From positions 2,108,001-2,172,000 of the forward strand of contig NZ_CP066776.1 of the NCBI RefSeq assembly GCF_010681825.2: a stretch of DNA of 64,000 nucleotides, given 5' to 3'. The notes under the pieces were generated by a model. That model saw only the letters and a list, made by a program, of their open reading frames with translations, was not told the origin of the DNA and did not search any database. The DNA comes from Sulfuriroseicoccus oceanibius (lineage in GTDB: Bacteria > Verrucomicrobiota > Verrucomicrobiia > Verrucomicrobiales > SLCJ01). The position numbers and the translations under genes are program-made. Every line of letters begins with the position of its first letter. The first letter of the stretch is position 1. Below are positions 17,422 to 25,285 of this stretch, piece by piece.

Positions 17422-19935
17422 ATGTCTCGGGTTATCCCTAAAGTCGCATCGTTAAGCGACGTTAAATTTTTGCTTATGCGTTTTCCTGCTTGGATCTCAG
17501 ACTCAAATTGGACCTCGGTCCGGCGCGCGGTGCGGCCGGTGATGAGGGTTGCGCCCGCAGTGGCCTGTGCTGCCTTGGTGGCGGGATCTCCACACGCCGC
17601 GATTGCCCAGGATGCGGCGTCAGTGGAAGTGGATCAACGCGCGTTGAGGACTGCTGAGGCGCGTGCGTTTGCTGAAGAGGGTGACTATTTGATGAAGCAG
17701 GGCGACTACGCCGAGGCTTCCACTCGTTATCGTGAGGCGGTTGAGTTTTTGCCAACTGCTCCGATCACGGCAGACCTGCGCAAAGCAATGGTGAGTCGCT
17801 ATGCACGCGCTGCTACATTGCATGCCAAGCAACTGACCAAAGAGGCACGCTATGCTGAGGCGAAGGCGTTGCTTGAGTCTGTGTTGAGCGATGGGATGGC
17901 TCCGAACTACGGGCCGGCTAAAAGTTTGCAGGAGAAGCTCAGCGACGGCGACGCCGTGAACTTGGCGGATTCTCCTGAGCGGCAGGATAAAGCTGCCAGT
18001 GTGCTCACGCTGCTCAAGGAGGCTGAGTTCCTCGAATTGGCCGATGATTACGATGCTGCAAAAGGTCGCTACGAAGATGTGCTGCGCCTCGATAAGTACA
18101 ACAAAGCGGCACAGGCAGGAATCGAACGCGTCGAGCGTGAGAAGATGAACTACGCTGCAGTTGCCCGGACGCGCACGCGTGCCGAACTGGTGAGTGAGGT
18201 GGATGCCGGATGGGAGACTCCGAAAGTGGAGATCCTTGCTCGTGACGGAGAGATCTCCGGCCGCAGCTTTACCCCTGAAGAAGCCGCAGGTCGCGATGCG
18301 ATCCTCAAGGCGCGCCGCAATCTCGGCAAGATGGTGGTGGACCGTGTGTCCTTTGACGAGGCGACTGTTTCAGATGTTTTGCGCTTTTTGACGAGCAAGA
18401 CCCGTTCACTCGATCCAAAGGGTGAGGGGATCAACTTCGTGCTCAAGGATGCGATGGATGCCGAGGGCAACATGAGCAACGCGGGCGAGAAGATGATCTC
18501 CCTCGACTTGCGTAATGTCCCGGTGATGGAAGTCGTGCGTTACACCGCGCGTCTGGCTGGACTCAATTACCGCATCGAGCCGTATGCCGTGGTTCTTTCG
18601 GCCTCCGATCTTGATAGCGATCTGCTCGTGGTTCGATCGTACCGCGTGCGTCCTGACTTTATCAGCAGCGCGCCGACAAATGCGCCTGCCGACGATGATC
18701 CATTTGGCAATACCAATATGGGGAACACGTCAGTGGTGGTGAAGCGCCTCAGCGCGAAGGAGTTCCTCGAGCGCTCCGGGATTCCTTTCGATGAGGGGTC
18801 TACCGCTCGTTTTGATGCGGCCACCAGTACGCTTACCATGCGTAACACGGCAGCGGCTCACCAGCGCCTTGAGACCTTGGTTGAGATGTCCCGCACCGAC
18901 GTTGGACGCTTGGTGGAGATCCGCGTGAAGATGGTCGAGGTCAACCAGACCAACCTGACCGAACTCGGCTTCGACTGGCTTTTGGGTGGCTCCGATCTGG
19001 GTAATGGCGTGGTGGTAACCGGCGGCACGGGTGATATTGGTGAGGTGCCTCTCACCGACCCTACCACCGGTGGTCAGTTGGGTGAGAACCCTGTGACAGC
19101 ATCGCTGCGCTCAGGCGATACCGCGATTACCGAGGCCTCCATCAGCAGCTTGGTAGCCACAGGTTCGCCGGCATCTCTCGGTGCGCAAGGTGACAGGGCT
19201 CCTGGTGTTTTTGGTGTGTCTGGTGTGTTGACCCAGCCGCAGTTCCAGATGGTGATGCGCGGATTGAACCAAAAGAAGGGCGTCGACATGCTCAACGCGC
19301 CCCATGTGGTGACCCGTAGTGGACAGGTGGCGCGCGTGGAGGTGATGCGTGAATTCATTTACCCAACCGAGTACGATCCGCCAGAGTTGCCGAACGCGGT
19401 GCGAGGCGATCGTGACCTTGGTTCATTCCCTGTTACGCCAGCCACCCCGACGGCCTTCGATATGAAGCCGCTTGGTACCATTATGGAGGTGGATCCGGTG
19501 GTGAACAAAGAGGGCACGCTGGTGGAGCTCAATGTGGATCTCGTGATGCGTGAGTTCATCGGTTTTGTGAACTATGGTTCGCCAATTACCACACCGCCGA
19601 TTGGTGGTGATCTTTTTGCCGCGCCGCAGGTGATCACTGAGAACCGCATTCTCCAGCCTGTGTTTGAAACTCGTACTGAGAAGACCAGTGTCAGTGTCTA
19701 TGACGGGCAGTCGTTGGTGATTGGCGGCTTGCTCAACAGCCAAGTTGAAACCGTGAACGACAGCGTGCCGTTCTTCGGAGATATTCCGGTGTTCGGGCGT
19801 TTCTTCAAGACGCGGGCTGAGAAGACTACCAAGCAGGCTTTGTTGATCTTCGTGGAAGTAAACGTACTTGATCCATCAGGCCGTCCATTGCGTGATTATG
19901 CTGCCGACTCGGCGGTTGGTGCGCCTGGTGTGTAA
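17422..19935 (+). CDS. Outer-membrane secretin of the Verrucomicrobia pilus type (Amuc_1098-like)
   Basis: The 837-residue protein has an N-terminal extension and signal sequence (hydrophobic at about 42-61, ending AAIAQ). Tetratricopeptide-like repeats follow at about 66-115 and 190-245, then a secretin N-domain (about 300-400: DRVSFDEATVSDVLRFL, ISLDLRNVPVMEVVRYTARL). The C-terminal secretin pore begins around 500, with VYDGQSLVIGGLLNSQ and VPFFGDIPVFGRFFK near the end. This layout is shared with the Akkermansia pilus-locus secretin. Secretins form gated outer-membrane channels for type II or type IV pilus machines. None of the expected pilM/N/O or ATPase genes is adjacent; the next gene, 29 bp downstream, is AsmA-like. 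Confidence 0.9.
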   Translation: MSRVIPKVASLSDVKFLLMRFPAWISDSNWTSVRRAVRPVMRVAPAVACAALVAGSPHAAIAQDAASVEVDQRALRTAEARAFAEEGDYLMKQGDYAEASTRYREAVEFLPTAPITADLRKAMVSRYARAATLHAKQLTKEARYAEAKALLESVLSDGMAPNYGPAKSLQEKLSDGDAVNLADSPERQDKAASVLTLLKEAEFLELADDYDAAKGRYEDVLRLDKYNKAAQAGIERVEREKMNYAAVARTRTRAELVSEVDAGWETPKVEILARDGEISGRSFTPEEAAGRDAILKARRNLGKMVVDRVSFDEATVSDVLRFLTSKTRSLDPKGEGINFVLKDAMDAEGNMSNAGEKMISLDLRNVPVMEVVRYTARLAGLNYRIEPYAVVLSASDLDSDLLVVRSYRVRPDFISSAPTNAPADDDPFGNTNMGNTSVVVKRLSAKEFLERSGIPFDEGSTARFDAATSTLTMRNTAAAHQRLETLVEMSRTDVGRLVEIRVKMVEVNQTNLTELGFDWLLGGSDLGNGVVVTGGTGDIGEVPLTDPTTGGQLGENPVTASLRSGDTAITEASISSLVATGSPASLGAQGDRAPGVFGVSGVLTQPQFQMVMRGLNQKKGVDMLNAPHVVTRSGQVARVEVMREFIYPTEYDPPELPNAVRGDRDLGSFPVTPATPTAFDMKPLGTIMEVDPVVNKEGTLVELNVDLVMREFIGFVNYGSPITTPPIGGDLFAAPQVITENRILQPVFETRTEKTSVSVYDGQSLVIGGLLNSQVETVNDSVPFFGDIPVFGRFFKTRAEKTTKQALLIFVEVNVLDPSGRPLRDYAADSAVGAPGV

Positions 19936-19964
19936 TTTTCTTCTAGCGGATCGACGACGCAGTT

Positions 19965-21521
19965 ATGCCTTCATCTGACCAGCGACCAGATCCCAGTGCC
20001 TCGCGTTCGGTACCTGCGGATGAGATGATGGAACGGCTGAAGAGCCGCGGGTCATCCTCATCCCCGGGCCGCAGTGAGACGGTGGAGCGGAAGTATGATC
20101 CGGAAACCGGCGAAGTGCGCGTGAAGCGTCGCCGGCGGGTGAAAAAGAAGGCCGACCCAAGAGCACAGGCGCGCAAGCGTCGACAGCGCTTGTTTTGGAT
20201 CTTCTTCGCCATGGTCGGCTTGGTTACCGCAGTGTTGACTGCTGGTTATTACATGGTGTGGGGTGGCGTGCGCACCGATGCGTTCCGCAGTGGTGCCGAG
20301 CAGGTGATAGCGACTACGCTTGATCAAGCGGATGTCGAGGCGCAGCACTTCCAGCTTGAGGGTACATCGCTCAAGAGTGCGCGACTTCGCACCGTGGGCA
20401 AGCCGGGGGCGATGATTCAACGGGCCGAGTTGGCGTCTGCAGTGCTGGAGCTGGATCGCGATTCCTTCTCCGGTGGCGATTGGCTGGTGAAGCGCATTTC
20501 CGGATCAAAGCTCAAGTTGATGGTGTGCCCGCGTGGCACGGCTGAGCTCCCGGTTGATGGCAAGGTCGGTGAGGGGGCGCAACCCGGCGGGTTTATGCTC
20601 AACCGCAACCCGGATGCGATGGACGTGAAGACGTACTCGTTCTGGGACACCGACGTGGTTTTCGGGCTGGACGAGCGGCGGGTGAAGTCGTCGATTACCG
20701 ACGCCAGCGTGACCATGAGCAGAGCCGGTGATGAGGGCTTTGCCGGCAGCGTCTCGAGCGGGCGGGTTGTGTTTGACGGGTGGCCGGTTTTTGATATCGA
20801 TCAAATCAACTTCGTAGTCGCTGAGGATGTGGTGTCGGTGAAGGCAGGGGCACTCGACGTGCCAAGCGGCTCGCTCACGTTCATTGGTGACTTTCCTCTC
20901 AGCGATGGTGAGATCGACGCGTCGTTGATCGTACAGGACGTCAATTTGGAGCAGCTAGTCGTCGGGGATTGGAAGCCGTTGTTTGACGGGCTGATGGAGG
21001 ACGGTGAGTTCGACCTGACATTGGATCCGGGGGATCCGTCATCGCTGGAGATTCGCGGTGACTTCAAGTTGTCGTTGTTGCGGTTGCGTCAGGTGCGTCT
21101 TTTGCAAACCCTTGCCACGATGCTGGGGGGCAGCGACCACGACATTGGGATGTTTTCGGGTGTGAGCGGATCCTTGGTGGTGCGTGACGAGGAAATTGTG
21201 ATCGACCAGATGCAGATGGAGACGTCTCAGGGCGTGCTGTTGCGTGGTGGTGTGCGGGTGGCTGATGGTGGTGTGCTGTCAGGGATTGTTCGCATCGGTG
21301 TGCCGGTGGAGCGGTTTGGAGGTGATGTTCCGAAGCTTTTCAAGCCGGGTGAGGATGGTATGTTGTGGGCGACGGTTTCGCTCAGCGGGCGCCGAGGATC
21401 TATTGGCGACGATTTGATCGAGCGGATCGAGAAAGCCGAGCGTGCCGGGCAGAGTGTGGAGGAAGGTTCTAATAGGCCGACCGCCGACACTTTGTTTGAG
21501 GCGCTGACTCCAGAGAATTGA
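19965..21521 (+). CDS. AsmA/DUF3971-like membrane-anchored periplasmic protein
   Basis: The 518-residue protein has a basic disordered N-terminus (1-73), one membrane helix (about 76-99: LFWIFFAMVGLVTAVLTAGY) and a long beta-rich periplasmic domain. That domain has AsmA-like features: GTSLKSARLRTVGKPG, a repeated GDFPLSDGEIDASLIVQDV pattern, and late segments describing ranges of beta strands. AsmA-family proteins form bridge-like structures that move lipids or help envelope assembly. It starts 29 bp after the secretin stop and may be co-expressed. The family call is from pattern and topology only. Confidence 0.65.
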   Translation: MPSSDQRPDPSASRSVPADEMMERLKSRGSSSSPGRSETVERKYDPETGEVRVKRRRRVKKKADPRAQARKRRQRLFWIFFAMVGLVTAVLTAGYYMVWGGVRTDAFRSGAEQVIATTLDQADVEAQHFQLEGTSLKSARLRTVGKPGAMIQRAELASAVLELDRDSFSGGDWLVKRISGSKLKLMVCPRGTAELPVDGKVGEGAQPGGFMLNRNPDAMDVKTYSFWDTDVVFGLDERRVKSSITDASVTMSRAGDEGFAGSVSSGRVVFDGWPVFDIDQINFVVAEDVVSVKAGALDVPSGSLTFIGDFPLSDGEIDASLIVQDVNLEQLVVGDWKPLFDGLMEDGEFDLTLDPGDPSSLEIRGDFKLSLLRLRQVRLLQTLATMLGGSDHDIGMFSGVSGSLVVRDEEIVIDQMQMETSQGVLLRGGVRVADGGVLSGIVRIGVPVERFGGDVPKLFKPGEDGMLWATVSLSGRRGSIGDDLIERIEKAERAGQSVEEGSNRPTADTLFEALTPEN

Positions 21522-21535
21522 TCAATCGAGTGACT

Positions 21536-21874
21536 ATGAATTTGAATCGCAAATTGTGGATGGTGGGAGCCTTGGCTGGCTTGATGGCAGTGGGAGCGTG
21601 CTCCGAACAGGAAGTGAAGGTAGGGTATGCGCCAGAGGTGGCCGAGCAGGCCGTGGCGCGTGAGGTGGAGCTGTCTGTGCCGAGCATTTCGTGTGCGTCG
21701 TGTTTGGCGAAGATCCGCAAGGAAGTGATTCAAGTTCCCGGGGTCGTGAGCATGGGCGGCGACCCACGGACGAAGAAGGTGGTGGTGCGCCTGAGTGCCG
21801 ACGCTGCCGAAGGGGACGCCGCGATCCGTGAGGCGATTGCCAAGGCCGGGTTTGAGGTCGCTGGAGGTGAGTAG
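21536..21874 (+). CDS. HMA-domain lipoprotein (heavy-metal-associated fold)
   Basis: From the ATG at 21536 the product has 112 residues with a lipobox (LMAVGA-C22) and one HMA ferredoxin-like domain. The metal motif is C53-A-S-C56 within VPSISCASCLAKIRKEVIQV. The usual Met before the first Cys (MxCxxC) is Ser-Ile-Ser here. HMA domains carry Cu(I) or other soft metals, but free-standing lipoprotein versions are uncommon and a role in envelope metal handling is inferred. An ATG at 21518 overlaps the AsmA-like stop (ATGA), so translational coupling is possible with either start. Confidence 0.8.
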   Translation: MNLNRKLWMVGALAGLMAVGACSEQEVKVGYAPEVAEQAVAREVELSVPSISCASCLAKIRKEVIQVPGVVSMGGDPRTKKVVVRLSADAAEGDAAIREAIAKAGFEVAGGE

Positions 21875-21954
21875 CTTCTGAGCTACAACCATTTGCGGCT
21901 TCCACGCGAGGCCGCGATGTGCCTACTCTGGCGGACGTCTAACCTCGTTTCGCC

Positions 21955-23373
21955 ATGCATATCAAATTCTGCGGTGCGGCAGGCACCACCACCGGGTCCC
22001 AGCACCTGATCACGGTCAATGGGCACAAGATCCTTCTCGATTGCGGCCTTTATCAAGGGCACCGGCAGGAGAGCTTTCACCGCAACAAGGAGTTTGATCA
22101 CTTTGATCCTGCCGAGTTGAACGCGGTGGTCCTTTCTCACGCGCACATCGACCACAGTGGGAACCTGCCGAACCTGGTGAAGCAGGGGTTCACGGGGAAT
22201 GTCTACTCGACTCATGCCACCCACGACCTGTGTCAGGTGATGCTGCGGGATTGCGCCAAGATCCAGGCGTACGATGTGGAGTACTTGAACCGCCGCTACG
22301 CCAAAAGAGGCGAGAACAAGCGGGTGGAGGTCACTTATGACCAAATGGACGCGGAGCAGGCGATGCGTCAGTTCGTCAATATTGGTTACAATCGGAAGAT
22401 TCCAATCGCCGATGGTGTGATGATGCATTTCCGCGATGCGGGGCACATCTTGGGCAGTGCGCAGGTTGTGTTGGATATCGACGACCGCGAGGACGGGGCG
22501 AAAGGCCGACTTCTTTTCAGTGGTGATGTCGGGCGGGGTAACAACGAATTGCTGAATGATCCAATCGCGGTGGATGGGGTGGATTGGATGATTATGGAAA
22601 GCACCTATGGAGGGCGCGAGCACGAGATGCCTGCCTCCGCGCGTGAGGAGCTCAGCGAGGTGCTGAAGGATGCGGTGGCCAAGGGCGGGAAGGTGATTAT
22701 TCCGGCTTTCGCGGTCGAGCGAACGCAGCAGTTGTTGTTCGTGCTGCATGACATGATTGAGAACAAGGAGATCCCGAGGATTCCTGTCTTTGTCGACAGT
22801 CCGCTGGCGGTAAGTGCGACGGAGATTTTCCGGCTTCATCCGGAGTGTTTCAACGAGGAGGTCTATGATCGTTTGTTTGGGCGCAACAATCCCTTTGGTT
22901 TTGAAGAGCTAACATTGATCCGCTCGGTGCAGGGGTCGAAGGCGCTGAACAAGTCGCACGAGGCGGCAATTATCATCTCTGCCTCCGGGATGTGCGAGGC
23001 CGGTAGGATTCTACACCACTTGCGCAATGGGATCGGCAATCCGAACAACACTGTCTTGTTCGTTGGGTATTGTGCTGAGAACACATTGGGTCGCAAGATC
23101 CGCGACGGAGAGTCTCCGGTAAACATCTTCGGTGAGCCCGTCGACGTGCATGCCGAGGTGGTGGCGGTGGATTCGTTCTCGGGGCACGCGGATCACAGTG
23201 AGTTGATGGAGTATTTCACCAAGACCGGCGGGCCGAAGAAGCAGGTGTGGCTGGTGCATGGCGAACGTTCGCGTTCCGAAGCGATGCGCGACGCGTTGGC
23301 AGCCGCACATCCGGACAGTGAGTTTCAAGTCGCCGAACTGGGAATGGAAGTAACGGTGAAAGGGGATCTGTAG
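21955..23373 (+). CDS. Metallo-beta-lactamase/beta-CASP family ribonuclease
   Basis: The 472-residue cytoplasmic protein has the metal motif S61-H62-x-H64-x-D66-H67 (SHAHIDHSG), a further His in DAGHILGSAQ, an Asp in FSGDVGRG, and the beta-CASP and KH-like regions (IPAFAVERTQQLL, IIISASGMCEAGRILHHL, DSFSGHADHSEL). This is the CPSF73/YSH1-like bacterial family that cleaves RNA endo- or exonucleolytically with two zinc ions. Length fits (about 450-470). It stands 80 bp after the HMA gene and 97 bp before the glycogen synthase. Confidence 0.93.
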   Translation: MHIKFCGAAGTTTGSQHLITVNGHKILLDCGLYQGHRQESFHRNKEFDHFDPAELNAVVLSHAHIDHSGNLPNLVKQGFTGNVYSTHATHDLCQVMLRDCAKIQAYDVEYLNRRYAKRGENKRVEVTYDQMDAEQAMRQFVNIGYNRKIPIADGVMMHFRDAGHILGSAQVVLDIDDREDGAKGRLLFSGDVGRGNNELLNDPIAVDGVDWMIMESTYGGREHEMPASAREELSEVLKDAVAKGGKVIIPAFAVERTQQLLFVLHDMIENKEIPRIPVFVDSPLAVSATEIFRLHPECFNEEVYDRLFGRNNPFGFEELTLIRSVQGSKALNKSHEAAIIISASGMCEAGRILHHLRNGIGNPNNTVLFVGYCAENTLGRKIRDGESPVNIFGEPVDVHAEVVAVDSFSGHADHSELMEYFTKTGGPKKQVWLVHGERSRSEAMRDALAAAHPDSEFQVAELGMEVTVKGDL

Positions 23374-23470
23374 CAGGAGCCTGACGGTTGTTGTACCTGT
23401 GGCTGGAGAATGCGAATTCAGCGGATTTGATACTTGCGGAAAATGCGCTGCTCGTTTCATCTCCACGGGT

Positions 23471-24676
23471 ATGAAATCGCTTCTTCTAACCAACGAGTTC
23501 CCGCCCTACATCTACGGCGGTGCGGGTGTGCATGTCGATTACCTCAGCCGCGAGTTGTCGCGTCTGATCGAGGTGGATGTGCGTTGCTACGGCGATCAGG
23601 ATCGCCAGGACGGAAACCTCGGGGTTAAGGGCGTCGGGCTGGACAAGTCGGGATGGACGGCTCCCGAAGCATTGCAGTCGGTCTTCGGTGCGGTGCAGCG
23701 GGATTTGGATTTCAACACGCGCAATGTCGATGCGGATGTGGTGCACCTGCACACGTGGTACACGCACTTCGGCGGAATTCTGGCAAAGCTCAACTACGGC
23801 ATCCCGATGGTGCTGACCGTGCACTCGCTCGAGCCGTTGCGCCCGTGGAAGCGTGAACAACTCGGTGGCGGCTACGATTTCTCGTGCTGGGTGGAAAAGA
23901 CCGCAATCGAGATGGCAGACGCGGTGGTCGCGGTTTCCAAAGAGACCAAGGAAGATATCCTGCGTTTGTTTGATGTGGATGAGAGCAAAGTGCACATTAT
24001 TTACAACGGGATCGATCCGGACGAGTACCAGAAGGTTGAGAAGCCGGAGGTGTTGGAGAAGTACGGGGTGGATCCGAACCAACCGATGGTGCTTTTTGTG
24101 GGGCGGATCACGCGCCAGAAGGGGATCATTCATTTGGTGAACGCGATCCGGTCGATGGACCCTGGCTTCCAGGTGGTTTTGTTGGCGGGGGCGCCGGACA
24201 CTCCGGAGATTGCCAAGGAGATGCAGGACGCGGTGGCCGAGGTGCAGAAGGAGCGCGATGGCGTGATCTGGATTGAGGAGATGCTTGAGACTCCGGAGAA
24301 GATTGCGATGTATTCGCATGCCGATGTGTTCTGCTGTCCGTCGATTTACGAGCCGTTCGGGATTATCAACCTCGAGGCGATGGCTTGTGAGACCGCAGTG
24401 GTCGCCAGCGCGGTGGGCGGTATCAAGGAAGTGGTTGTGCCGGAGGAAACCGGGTTGCTGGTTCCTGTCGAACAACAGCAAGTCAGCCCATTTGAGCCGA
24501 CCGATCCGGAGGCGTTTGCCAAGGATCTGGCAGCGGGTGTGAATCGATTGATGGCGGATCCTGAGTTGCGCGAAAAAATGGGCGTCGCCGGCCGTAAGCG
24601 TGCTGTGGATGTCTTCAGCTGGCGCGCGATCGCCGAGGAGACTGTCGATCTCTACAAGTCGCTGACTGATAAGTAG
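23471..24676 (+). CDS. GT4 glycogen/maltose-1-phosphate synthase (GlgA of the Corynebacterium GlgM type)
   Basis: The ATG at 23471 gives 401 residues starting MKSLLLTNEFPPYIYGGAGV, the hallmark N-terminus of the actinobacterial-type GlgA/GlgM family. The segments HTWYTHFGGILAKLNYGIPM, HSLEPLRPWKREQLGGGYDF, NGIDPDEY, LFVGRITRQKG and YEPFGIINLEAMACETAVVA match the GT-B fold and its retaining glucosyltransfer site (E-x7-E near YEPFGIINLEAM). It transfers glucose from ADP-glucose to glycogen or to glucose-1-phosphate. The longer frame upstream lacks family sequence. A strong hairpin terminator follows 114 bp later; no other glg gene is nearby. Confidence 0.9.
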   Translation: MKSLLLTNEFPPYIYGGAGVHVDYLSRELSRLIEVDVRCYGDQDRQDGNLGVKGVGLDKSGWTAPEALQSVFGAVQRDLDFNTRNVDADVVHLHTWYTHFGGILAKLNYGIPMVLTVHSLEPLRPWKREQLGGGYDFSCWVEKTAIEMADAVVAVSKETKEDILRLFDVDESKVHIIYNGIDPDEYQKVEKPEVLEKYGVDPNQPMVLFVGRITRQKGIIHLVNAIRSMDPGFQVVLLAGAPDTPEIAKEMQDAVAEVQKERDGVIWIEEMLETPEKIAMYSHADVFCCPSIYEPFGIINLEAMACETAVVASAVGGIKEVVVPEETGLLVPVEQQQVSPFEPTDPEAFAKDLAAGVNRLMADPELREKMGVAGRKRAVDVFSWRAIAEETVDLYKSLTDK

Positions 24677-24789
24677 AGTTCGGGATTGCTCGCTCCGCTC
24701 GAAGGAGTGGAGGTGGATCCGCAGATTTCGCAGATTGATCAGATTTTTGCGCAAGCGTTGTGCCGACTGATTGATCTGCTGAGATGGAG

Positions 24790-24862
24790 CTCACGCAAAG
24801 CCCCCAAGGTCCCAAAGAATAGATTTTTCTTTGGGACCTTGGGGAGTTGCGTGAGTTTTTTT
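24790..24862 (+). terminator. Very long hairpin with T-run after the glycogen synthase
   Basis: The left arm at 24790-24817 (CTCACGCAAAG...GGTCCCAAAG) pairs almost perfectly with the right arm at 24829-24855 (CTTTGGGACC...TTGCGTGAG) across an 11-nt AT-rich loop, followed by TTTTTTTT. The stem is about 26 bp, longer than a normal terminator. It may be a repeat element acting as a terminator. Confidence 0.8.
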
Positions 24863-25285
24863 TATGCGCCGGTTCGCCGATCTACTTTGCTCTAAGTAAG
24901 CGCATCGCTGCCCATCGAAGGGATCTATTTGAGAAATGAGACTATCTGCGAAATCGGCGTAATCTGCGGATCACCCAAAACAATCATGTGGGATGTGCTG
25001 TGCGCAGATTGCTTTGGGTTCAATAGCGAGCGGCTGCGCCGGGTGGGTTTGGTTTGCCGACGCGATGGTCGGCGTTCCAGGCACCGGTTGCGTGAGAGCG
25101 TGAGCTGAAGCTCAAAGAAACGCATCTGTGGGAATCTGCGTCATCTGCGGATCCTCAAAAGCTATCACTTTATGTCACCGCTGCGCGGGTGATTCTAGAC
25201 TAGCGTTCCTTTGCGTCTCTGCGTGAGAACACTAGTTCTGAACGGCCGCTTTTTTCTTTCCGGGTTTGACTGAGGGCGGTGCGCG
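24863..25285. repeat. Intergenic region with dispersed repeats A, B and D
   Basis: No gene is supported here. Element A occurs at about 24942-24982 and 25129-25155, element B at 25030-25085, and a GCGTCTCTGCGTGAGA motif (D) near 25210. The same combination appears in other gaps of this window. Confidence 0.7.
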
